Shown here: positions 1 to 5,058 of the stretch, piece by piece
Position numbering within the stretch: position 1 is the first letter of the stretch
Layout: every line of letters starts with the position of its first letter
Assembly (NCBI GenBank): GCA_934162265.1
Contig: CAKPHZ010000042.1
Coordinates: 1-5,058 of the forward strand
Origin: an uncultured Bacilli bacterium
Lineage (GTDB): Bacteria > Bacillota_I > Bacilli_A > RF39 > UBA660
Direction of reading: 5' to 3'
Length of the DNA: 5,058 nt
Program-made: the position numbers and the translations under genes
Notes under the pieces: model-generated
What the model was told of the DNA's origin: nothing
Seen by the model: only the letters and a program-made list of their open reading frames with translations
The model's database searches: none

Positions 1-527
1 CCAATGGTGTACATAATGCCTCCTAAAATTAAATAGATAAGACCTACTGTAGGGCAAATGGTTTTTAGAAGGGGATAGAAAAGAAGAATGCCCCAGCCCA
101 TAACTAAATGACATATTACGGATAGACCTTGATATTTATCTACATCAATCACGTTTGCTATAATGGCTATAATACTAATTACCCAAATTATGATAAGAAG
201 AGATAGACCTAGTTTTCCTTTGATTAGGCAAGTACAAATTGGGGTGTAAGTTCCTGCTTCTAGAAGTAAAACGTTACAGTGATCAATTACTCTTAATACT
301 TTTTTACCCGTTAGTTTAGGACTTAGGCTGTGATAGATACAAGAGATAGTGTATAAAACAATTAAGGATACTCCATAAGTGATGGAAGATAAAATACTAA
401 TAACATTTTTGGAGTGAACAATTAATAAGACTAGAGCCGCTATGCTTAAGCCTGCTCCTATTCCATGGCTAATTGCATTAATTAATTCTTCTGATAAACT
501 ATATTTGGGAATCTTTACCTTTCGCAC
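1..527 (-). CDS. Hemolysin III / TrhA family membrane protein (PAQR-like), C-terminus cut by window edge
   Basis: This is a multi-pass inner-membrane protein of the hemolysin III (YqfA/YplQ/TrhA) family, part of the PAQR/CREST hydrolase-like superfamily; TrhA-type members are linked to membrane lipid homeostasis. 175 codons are visible of a usual 210-220. Family marks are EELINAISHGIGAGLS (residues 13-28), an SxxxH motif S62/H66 ending TM2 (SCIYHSL), D82 in VIDH before TM3, the diagnostic EAGTYTP (90-96), MGWG, and LGGIMYTIG at the cut. Hydrophobic segments lie at about 25-38, 43-65, 84-98, 106-124, 136-152 and 157-175. The C-terminal HxxxH metal-binding motif would lie beyond the edge and cannot be checked. 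The start is GTG at 527-525: AGGAGA sits 7 bases upstream, there is no in-frame ATG before an upstream stop, and the family N-terminus fits. It overlaps the U32 gene end by 13 bases, so the two are probably co-translated. 'Hemolysin' is a historical name; a haemolytic role is not implied. Confidence 0.93.
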   Translation of the reverse strand, partial: MRKVKIPKYSLSEELINAISHGIGAGLSIAALVLLIVHSKNVISILSSITYGVSLIVLYTISCIYHSLSPKLTGKKVLRVIDHCNVLLLEAGTYTPICTCLIKGKLGLSLLIIIWVISIIAIIANVIDVDKYQGLSVICHLVMGWGILLFYPLLKTICPTVGLIYLILGGIMYTI

Positions 528-2770
528 TTTTGTATCTCCTCTCTTAATTTCTTTATTAAATTCTCTACTTCATTATAATCTTCATCAAAAAGTTCTATTC
601 TAAAATTTTTAATTCCGTAAGAAATATAATTTGAAATATTAGGAATTTTGTTGATTATATTCTTGTGTAAGATATGAGTAATACAGTTTTCTCTTAGCAT
701 GGGGTATTGATTTTTTTCTTTATCTTCTAAGTAGAATTTATCTTTGCTATTTTTACAATTTTTGCAGTAATTTAGACATTTTTTTAAAGGACAGTATTTC
801 ATCACCATAAGTTCTAATCTGCCATAGATAATGAGTTCGATTGGATAGTTTGTTTTCATGATATTTTTGATTTGATTATCCGTTAATTCAACAGATAGTG
901 TTACTTTTTTAACATTATTTTTGGTTAATAATTCGATTGAGTTATGATTGGTTATATTTAGAGTATAGTCACTAATTAAATGATTATTCTTTCGATAATG
1001 GTTTAGACTGCCAATTTCCGTGATAAGCAGATTCTCATTTTCTAAATTGGGATGAGTATTTATTATTCTTGGTAGGCGATAATAAATGTTGTTATAATCT
1101 TTATAAGTATTGTATAGGTTATAGTCCGTGGTGTAGATTGTGTCTATTTGATTTTCTAGAGCACATTTTAACTGGGTTTCATTTCTAGTTAAAATACTGA
1201 TATTTATTTTATCTTGAGATGGATATTTATCTAGGGTTGTGGATTGTTTCTTAGTATAAGAAGGAGAAGGAATTTGATGAGGATGAATTCTTTTACTTGT
1301 TAATTCTTGGACTGCTTTTCTTCTTAATTCATTGATTGATTTAATATTGATAAAAAGATTGGTATCTATATTTACTTCTATGAATGATGCTTTACAAGGG
1401 GTGTTTCCTAATTTGTTTAATTGGTGTTCTACTTCTTCTTGAGTGGTATTTCTATTTATTGCTAGTTCTGGGGTATCACCTAATACTTCTACTTTATTTT
1501 TATCATCTTTGATTGTAATAAACATTTGTTTATTTTTTCTTGCTTCAAAATAGATATCTATGGGTATTTTTTTCTCCGTTACTTGTTCTAGAGATTTGGT
1601 TAATTTAAAGTCGGTTGTTTTTAAGATAATATCTTCTCCATGGATATGTTTGGTATTCTCTACATAGGCAATATGAGGAGATGAGATACTGTTCTTTAAA
1701 AGATTTTTATCATCATAAAGGCGATTAATCATCATTCCTTCATGGTTATTTTGAAATCTTATACCATCTCCTTGATTTAGGGAATCATTGGTAACTTTAA
1801 TTTTTATTTTATCTTTAGTAGTAGAAAGAACTTTACCTACTGGAATTCCTTGATGATTAGGGGTTTTGATATTCATAATATCTGTTTCATTAAAAAGATA
1901 TCCTTTGGTAAATTCACGATTGTATAGTTTTTTTAAGTTGATTTGTTCTTCCTTCGTTAGGGTTAATGGTTCATTGTTATAGTATTTATCGATTAAAGTT
2001 CTATATAATCTAGTGACATAGCCAACATAAGATGGGGATTTCATTCTTCCTTCTATTTTTAAGCTGTCAATATTAGCGTCTAATAGTTCTTTTAAGTTAG
2101 GGAGTGTATTTAGTTCTTTGGTACTTAAAAGGTACTGACCATCTGTTTTTACGACTTCATTATTCTTTATTAATTGGTAAGGTAGGCGGCAACTGCCAAC
2201 ACATTCTCCTCGATTACCACTTCTACCACCATTTAGACTGCTAAAAAGACAACAGCCAGAATAACATACACATAGGGCACCATAAACAAATACTTCTTTT
2301 TCGATAGGAATATCAATTTTCTTGATTTCTTCTAGGGACATCTCTCTTGCTAAAACGACTCTTTTTAATCCTAATTTTTGAAAGAAAGAAGCTGCTTCTT
2401 TGTTATTGGTATGACATTGGGTAGAGGCATGAAGTTCTAGATTAGGATAATATTCTCTTACTTTTTTGATTAAGCCAATATCTTGGATGATAAGGGCATC
2501 TACTTGATTTTGATATAAGAAACCAATATATTCTAAAATAGAATCTAATTCTTCTTCATAGGTTAAGGTATTTACGGTTACATAGACTTTTACTCCATAA
2601 GTATGCGCATAATTGATGGCATTCATTAATTCTTCATTGGTAAAGTTACTTGCAAATTTTCTAGCGCCATAATTTTTTCCTGATAAATATACGGCATCTG
2701 CTCCATTATGGATGGCATAATATAACATCTCTTTATTTCCTACTGGACTTAATAATTCAACTTTTTTCAT
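515..2770 (-). CDS. Long-form peptidase U32 family protein, RlhA/TrhP-like RNA hydroxylase (Fe-S)
   Basis: This 751-residue cytosolic protein belongs to the U32 family. The members studied in most detail are prephenate-dependent RNA hydroxylases (RlhA on 23S rRNA C2501, TrhP on tRNA U34) that carry an iron-sulfur cluster; older annotations say collagenase-like protease. The N-terminal U32 barrel spans about 1-300, opening ELLSPVGNKEMLYYAIHNGA. The signature is EVFVYGALCVCYSGCCLFS (159-177), with C167, C169, C173, C174, C190 and C194 as candidate cluster ligands, followed by DSLKIEGRMKSPSYV (235-249). About 380-500 resembles the DUF3656 module of RlhA. The rest, about 520-751, looks like a second, degenerate barrel with its own cysteine group (C660, C665, C669, C672). 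At 751 residues it exceeds E. coli RlhA (about 650) and resembles the long clostridial type. It contains no tryptophan. The ATG at 2770 has GGAAGTGAT upstream, one mismatch from a consensus ribosome-binding site. It overlaps the hemolysin III start. Family is certain; substrate (rRNA or tRNA) is inference. Confidence 0.92.
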   Translation of the reverse strand: MKKVELLSPVGNKEMLYYAIHNGADAVYLSGKNYGARKFASNFTNEELMNAINYAHTYGVKVYVTVNTLTYEEELDSILEYIGFLYQNQVDALIIQDIGLIKKVREYYPNLELHASTQCHTNNKEAASFFQKLGLKRVVLAREMSLEEIKKIDIPIEKEVFVYGALCVCYSGCCLFSSLNGGRSGNRGECVGSCRLPYQLIKNNEVVKTDGQYLLSTKELNTLPNLKELLDANIDSLKIEGRMKSPSYVGYVTRLYRTLIDKYYNNEPLTLTKEEQINLKKLYNREFTKGYLFNETDIMNIKTPNHQGIPVGKVLSTTKDKIKIKVTNDSLNQGDGIRFQNNHEGMMINRLYDDKNLLKNSISSPHIAYVENTKHIHGEDIILKTTDFKLTKSLEQVTEKKIPIDIYFEARKNKQMFITIKDDKNKVEVLGDTPELAINRNTTQEEVEHQLNKLGNTPCKASFIEVNIDTNLFINIKSINELRRKAVQELTSKRIHPHQIPSPSYTKKQSTTLDKYPSQDKINISILTRNETQLKCALENQIDTIYTTDYNLYNTYKDYNNIYYRLPRIINTHPNLENENLLITEIGSLNHYRKNNHLISDYTLNITNHNSIELLTKNNVKKVTLSVELTDNQIKNIMKTNYPIELIIYGRLELMVMKYCPLKKCLNYCKNCKNSKDKFYLEDKEKNQYPMLRENCITHILHKNIINKIPNISNYISYGIKNFRIELFDEDYNEVENLIKKLREEIQKCER

Positions 2771-2802
2771 GATATCACTTCCAAACTACTAATATCATAA
2801 CA
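2771..2802 (-). promoter_or_regulatory. Extended -10 promoter and ribosome-binding site for the U32 gene
   Basis: Read on the minus strand, TGTTATGAT (2802-2794) is an extended -10 element: TG, one base, then TATGAT. No good -35 box lies 16-18 bases further upstream; that stretch is the hairpin arm of the preceding terminator. Transcription would start near 2787. GGAAGTGAT (2782-2774) is one mismatch from GGAGGTGAT and sits just before the ATG at 2770. The promoter would drive U32 and the coupled hemolysin III gene independently of the PfkB-SIS unit. It is called from sequence pattern only. Confidence 0.55.
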
Positions 2803-2813
2803 CATATTTAATA

Positions 2814-2852
2814 AAAATACTGATAAAGATTAAAGGTCTATATCAGTATTTT
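2814..2852 (-). terminator. Perfect 12-bp AT-rich hairpin after the PfkB-SIS gene, likely bidirectional intrinsic terminator
   Basis: The arms AAAATACTGATA (2814-2825) and TATCAGTATTTT (2841-2852) are perfect reverse complements around a 15-base loop. Within the loop a small AGA/TCT pairing (2827-2829 with 2837-2839) could extend the stem past one mismatch. On the minus strand the stem starts 14 bases after the PfkB-SIS stop codon and ends in five T, as expected of an intrinsic terminator. On the plus strand it is also followed by T-rich sequence. The stem has only two G-C pairs, so its strength is uncertain, but its length and position between two units favour termination over chance. Confidence 0.6.
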
Positions 2853-2865
2853 AATTGTATATTTT

Positions 2866-4836
2866 TTATAAATCACCCTTATAAAAATATATTTTCATGG
2901 CTTCTTCTGAATATTTTGGTTTAGATACATCGATATCCATTCTTTTCCCAAAATAATATATAATTAATTGAGACGCTATTAATAAATCAAACTCAGCAAG
3001 AATTCCATTATAAGGACTTTCTATAATTAAGGTATTATCTTTTAAATATTGTAATAGTTCAAGTTCGTACTTGCTTGTAGTTTTTTCTTTAAAGTAAACA
3101 GAAAAATTATTATTTAAATTTTCATAGTTTATAAATCTACCATGAGAAAAGTTTTTCTTTTCATGAATTATGCAATTAAAAATACCTGATTCTATTATTT
3201 TACTTTCTAAGTCATAGCAAGCAGTATCCCCATAATCTCCACGAAATAAATTTACTATTTTTTTATTGGTTATTTTTTCTACTAGATCTTCACTTATCAT
3301 TTTATCTAATATTTTATTCCAATAATCCATCGATTTTTTTAGAAAATCATCAACATCAAAATTGATATCAACTTTACTGTAATAGTATTTTAAGAACATT
3401 GCCGCGGGGGCTACTGCTCCTTCGAAAGATAAAAAGCATCTTTCTTTTCCTTTATTTGATGATGTTCTATAACTTAAAATATTTTTCTTAGAAATTTTTG
3501 TTTTTTGTACAATATTTTGTATTTCTCCTTTTGTAATCATATAAATATTTTCTTTAGAAAAATCTTTAATGCTATTTATAATGTCATTTGTTGTTCCAGA
3601 ATAGGAAAATAATATAACTTTATTTATATTAGTATTATTTCTGTACAAAACGTCTCTTGGATATAATGAATAAGTATTGCAACCAAATAATAAATTTATT
3701 ACTTTAGCGGAAAAATATGTTCCTGCAAAGGAACCACCTGTTCCAATAAATAAACAATTATCACTTGCTAAAAAATTTAATTCTTTTATTTTTATGATGG
3801 CTTGAGAATGAATAGCATTGATTACTCTTTTTTCTAGATTATTGATATTGATATTACATCTTTTTATTTGTTTTCTTTCATTATAAGTAAATTTATCACA
3901 TGAACAATAATCTTTCATCTTTTTGATTTTGAATAATGAATTTAAATGTCCTCTTGCTCCCATTTTTGAAACTACCTTTGCGGTTAACTTATTAGAATTT
4001 TTATACCATTTTTCAAATAAATTTTCATGATATTTAAAATCACTCTTTATCCATTCTTTAATTATACTAGAAATAAAAGCATCTCCAGCACCAGTTGAAT
4101 CTATGACATCATTTTTATCTAATAATTTAAAATGATGTGCTTTACCTTGAAATATAAATGTTGCACCATTTTCTCCTTTTGTAATTGTCATTAATTTTGG
4201 GTTTAAAATATGATATAATTCTAATTCACTATTACAGTTTAACTTAGTCATTAAATAATTAGAAACTCTTTCATTAAAATTTATTATTTCAAATTTATTG
4301 TTTATTTTATCAATTATTCTATTTTTATCTAACCCTTCAAATTCAAAATATTGCCCCAAATCAATTATTTTTTTATTGTTTATTTTATCAATTATTTCCT
4401 GATTACAAGGATTTAAATTATCAAATACTAAAATATCATCTTCTTTTATGTTGCTTAATACATCATTACAATCAATTAAACTGTTATCATACCATTTTTT
4501 CTTTTGACAAAAGGGACATCTTTTTTTTGAAGTAAAGGATAATTGATTTCCTTCTTCAAAATAAGAGACATGGAAACATCTTGTTCTAATGCCATTTATC
4601 TTTTTTATATTACTTATATCAACTTTTAATATTTCTAAACTTTTGATTGCAAATTCTCCTTGTAAATCATTTCCGCAGACTCCAAAGACAGATGTTTCAA
4701 AACCAAATTTTGCTAAGTTTGCAATTATATTATGACAGGTCATGCCTCCATTTATTCCTAATAATTTTTCATTTTTATAATAGTAATCTATTACTAAATC
4801 TCCAATACTTACTACTCTCATTTCAATATTTTTCAT
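2866..4836 (-). CDS. PfkB-family sugar/nucleoside kinase fused to GlmS-like double SIS isomerase domain
   Basis: This is a 656-residue cytosolic two-domain protein. Residues 6-300 are a PfkB (ribokinase-fold) kinase: the N-terminal strand VVSIGDLVIDYY, substrate motif GGMTCHN (30-36), a CPFC pair (107-110) in a central insert, NFNE (186-189, the NxxE magnesium motif), TITKGENGA (217-225) and the anion-hole motif DSTGAGDAF (246-254) with catalytic base D252. A linker with CSC (311-313) leads to a double SIS module (about 335-656) matching the GlmS isomerase half: GTGGSF (365-370), SYSGTTND (411-418), RGDYGDTACYDLE (532-544), SHGRF (564-568) and DVSKPK (636-641). E544 and H565 line up with the GlmS catalytic Glu and His. 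There is no glutaminase domain. It probably phosphorylates a sugar or nucleoside and isomerises a sugar phosphate; the substrate is unknown. The ATG at 4836 overlaps the preceding stop as ATGA and has no ribosome-binding site, so translation probably depends on the upstream short ORF; ATG at 4821 is an alternative. It is more AT-rich than the U32 gene. Confidence 0.9.
   Translation of the reverse strand: MKNIEMRVVSIGDLVIDYYYKNEKLLGINGGMTCHNIIANLAKFGFETSVFGVCGNDLQGEFAIKSLEILKVDISNIKKINGIRTRCFHVSYFEEGNQLSFTSKKRCPFCQKKKWYDNSLIDCNDVLSNIKEDDILVFDNLNPCNQEIIDKINNKKIIDLGQYFEFEGLDKNRIIDKINNKFEIINFNERVSNYLMTKLNCNSELELYHILNPKLMTITKGENGATFIFQGKAHHFKLLDKNDVIDSTGAGDAFISSIIKEWIKSDFKYHENLFEKWYKNSNKLTAKVVSKMGARGHLNSLFKIKKMKDYCSCDKFTYNERKQIKRCNININNLEKRVINAIHSQAIIKIKELNFLASDNCLFIGTGGSFAGTYFSAKVINLLFGCNTYSLYPRDVLYRNNTNINKVILFSYSGTTNDIINSIKDFSKENIYMITKGEIQNIVQKTKISKKNILSYRTSSNKGKERCFLSFEGAVAPAAMFLKYYYSKVDINFDVDDFLKKSMDYWNKILDKMISEDLVEKITNKKIVNLFRGDYGDTACYDLESKIIESGIFNCIIHEKKNFSHGRFINYENLNNNFSVYFKEKTTSKYELELLQYLKDNTLIIESPYNGILAEFDLLIASQLIIYYFGKRMDIDVSKPKYSEEAMKIYFYKGDL
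4294..4396. repeat. 25-base perfect direct repeat within the PfkB domain, 78-base period
   Basis: The same 25 bases occur at 4294-4318 and 4372-4396. The copies are exactly 78 bases (26 codons) apart, so both are read in the same frame and encode IIDKINNK twice (residues 148-155 and 174-181). The flanks diverge immediately at the DNA level, though both copies are followed by a short isoleucine-rich strand. The repeat is A/T-dominated, so chance convergence is possible, but 25 identical bases suggest a small local duplication or conversion. Confidence 0.8.
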
Positions 4837-4907
4837 TTATCTAACATTCTATGTTCAGAATCTAGAATAACTCCATCGAAGTCAATAAATGTGTAATTTT
4901 TCATCAT
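4833..4907 (-). pseudogene. Truncated HAD-superfamily phosphatase: 24-codon remnant acting as a possible translational leader
   Basis: A strong Shine-Dalgarno (AAAGGAGG, 4921-4914) precedes two tandem ATG codons (4907 and 4904) by 6 and 9 bases. The ORF encodes 24 residues: MMKNYTF, then IDFDGVILDSE, then HRMLDK and a TGA stop. DFDGVILDS is HAD motif I (DxDGV/T), with the nucleophile Asp at residue 9 and the general acid/base Asp at residue 11. HAD phosphatases normally exceed 200 residues, and motifs II-IV are absent. No HAD-like continuation exists in any frame, because the PfkB start lies on the stop codon (ATGA). Reading TGA as Trp would add only nine residues before a TAG. The simplest reading is an internal deletion that removed nearly all of a HAD gene but kept its initiation region and its coupling to the kinase gene. 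It may now serve only to bring ribosomes to PfkB-SIS. It cannot be catalytic alone. Confidence 0.8.
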
Positions 4908-4913
4908 AGATTG

Positions 4914-4936
4914 CCTCCTTTGATGGTATTATATCA
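4914..4936 (-). promoter_or_regulatory. Extended -10 promoter and strong ribosome-binding site for the HAD stump/PfkB-SIS unit
   Basis: TGATATAAT (4936-4928, minus strand) is a perfect extended -10: TG, one base, then consensus TATAAT. No convincing -35 hexamer sits 16-18 bases upstream, where the sequence is AT-rich. Transcription would begin about 4924-4921, leaving a leader of only some 14-17 bases that consists almost entirely of AAAGGAGG (4921-4914). This is the only good ribosome-binding site upstream of the kinase gene. The promoter lies downstream of the WYL gene's stop, so the cassette can be expressed apart from it. Confidence 0.65.
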
Positions 4937-4942
4937 TGAAAA

Positions 4943-4961
4943 AGTGAAATATTTTGTCACT
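4943..4961. promoter_or_regulatory. Inverted repeat AGTGA-N9-TCACT upstream of the promoter, candidate operator
   Basis: On the plus strand AGTGA (4943-4947) and TCACT (4957-4961) are inverted around nine AT-rich bases. Their centre lies about 30 bases upstream of the predicted transcription start, so a bound protein would cover the -35 zone. The neighbouring WYL-domain protein is the obvious candidate to bind it. Five-base arms are short and could arise by chance in AT-rich DNA; a second AAAGTGA occurs at 4993-4999 inside the WYL gene. Confidence 0.35.
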
Positions 4962-4962
4962 A

Positions 4963-5058
4963 TTATTTTATGCTAATGATTCTTTTTATTTCAAAGTGAC
5001 GAATATCATTTCTTAATTCACAGAATGCTGTTACATATTTTTCTCCATTGTATGAAAA
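4963..5058 (-). CDS. C-terminal end of a WYL-domain protein (probable transcription regulator), start outside window
   Basis: Only the last 31 codons and a TAA stop are present; the rest lies beyond the right edge. The peptide reads FSYNGEKYV, then TAFCELRNDIRHFEIKRI, then ISIK. This matches the end of a WYL domain, whose typical pattern is a strand ending in YLvAyC.LR...R.FrldRI. The arginines of LR..IR and KRI are the conserved basic residues of the ligand pocket. WYL domains sense ligands (nucleotides or nucleic acid have been proposed) and usually sit behind a helix-turn-helix in transcription regulators, though some are fused to nucleases or helicases; which applies here cannot be seen. 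The protein ends right after the WYL core, so the WCX extension common in long WYL regulators is absent. It is co-directional with, and 55 bases upstream of, the HAD stump/PfkB-SIS unit, so it is a plausible regulator of that unit. Confidence 0.72.
   Translation of the reverse strand, partial: FSYNGEKYVTAFCELRNDIRHFEIKRIISIK

Noticed and set aside
2866..4836. Calling the fusion GlmS or HldE
   Set aside because: GlmS has an N-terminal glutaminase domain and HldE ends in a nucleotidyltransferase; neither is present. The resemblance is limited to one module each.
4647..4844. A 65-codon open frame on the plus strand
   Set aside because: It lies wholly antisense to the well-supported PfkB N-terminus, and its leucine/phenylalanine-rich translation is typical of the complement of AT-rich coding sequence. 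No ribosome-binding site or family motif was seen.
4833..4907. HAD stump as an artefact of an alternative genetic code (TGA read as Trp)
   Set aside because: Reading through the TGA adds only nine residues before a TAG and gives no HAD motif. The tryptophans read in the hemolysin III gene are encoded by TGG.
4833..4907. HAD stump as a simple frameshift of a complete gene
   Set aside because: No reading frame downstream shows HAD motifs; the sequence goes straight into a complete PfkB domain, so the missing part is absent rather than out of frame.
4939..4960. GTGACA at 4960-4955 (minus strand) as the -35 box for the TATAAT at 4933
   Set aside because: The spacer would be 21 bases, well beyond the usual 16-18. 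The extended -10 explains the promoter without it.
1..5058. CRISPR array, tRNA, rRNA or insertion sequence
   Set aside because: No regularly spaced repeats, cloverleaf-like segments, rRNA-like stretches or transposase-like peptides were seen. Coding sequence fills nearly the whole window.

Overview
The window is AT-rich bacterial DNA, and every gene in it reads on the minus strand. The base composition, Bacillota-style ribosome-binding sites (AAAGGAGG and AGGAGA), extended -10 promoters and gene types point to a low-GC Bacillota or Bacilli-related bacterium. No species can be named. The genetic code looks standard: the tryptophans read in the hemolysin III gene are TGG, and TGA works as a stop.

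In transcription order (right to left) the layout is as follows. (1) 5058-4963: the last 31 residues of a protein ending in a WYL-type ligand-sensing domain, the kind of regulator often found beside accessory and defence loci. (2) A 55-base gap with an extended -10 promoter and a small inverted repeat where an operator could sit. (3) 4907-4833: a 24-codon ORF with a near-perfect Shine-Dalgarno that encodes only the N-terminal catalytic motif of a HAD phosphatase (IDFDGVILDSE) and then stops. It looks like the stump of an internally deleted HAD gene. (4) 4836-2866: its stop overlaps (ATGA) the start of a 656-residue fusion of a PfkB-type sugar or nucleoside kinase and a GlmS-like double SIS sugar-phosphate isomerase domain. 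(5) 2814-2852: a 12-bp perfect hairpin, probably the terminator of this unit. (6) 2770-515: a long-form peptidase-U32 family protein of the RlhA/TrhP RNA-hydroxylase group, with its own extended -10 promoter. (7) 527-1: a hemolysin III/TrhA (PAQR-like) membrane protein that starts at GTG inside the end of the U32 gene and runs off the left edge.

U32 plus hemolysin III looks like a conserved, translationally coupled housekeeping pair. The right half, WYL regulator followed by HAD stump and PfkB-SIS fusion, is more AT-rich by hand count and looks like an accessory cassette. Kinase, isomerase and HAD phosphatase are the three enzyme folds that combine in phosphosugar pathways; ADP-heptose synthesis is the nearest known parallel. 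The cassette may therefore make or recycle a phosphorylated sugar or nucleoside under WYL control. Its substrate and purpose cannot be read from the sequence. It is the part of the window most worth following up.
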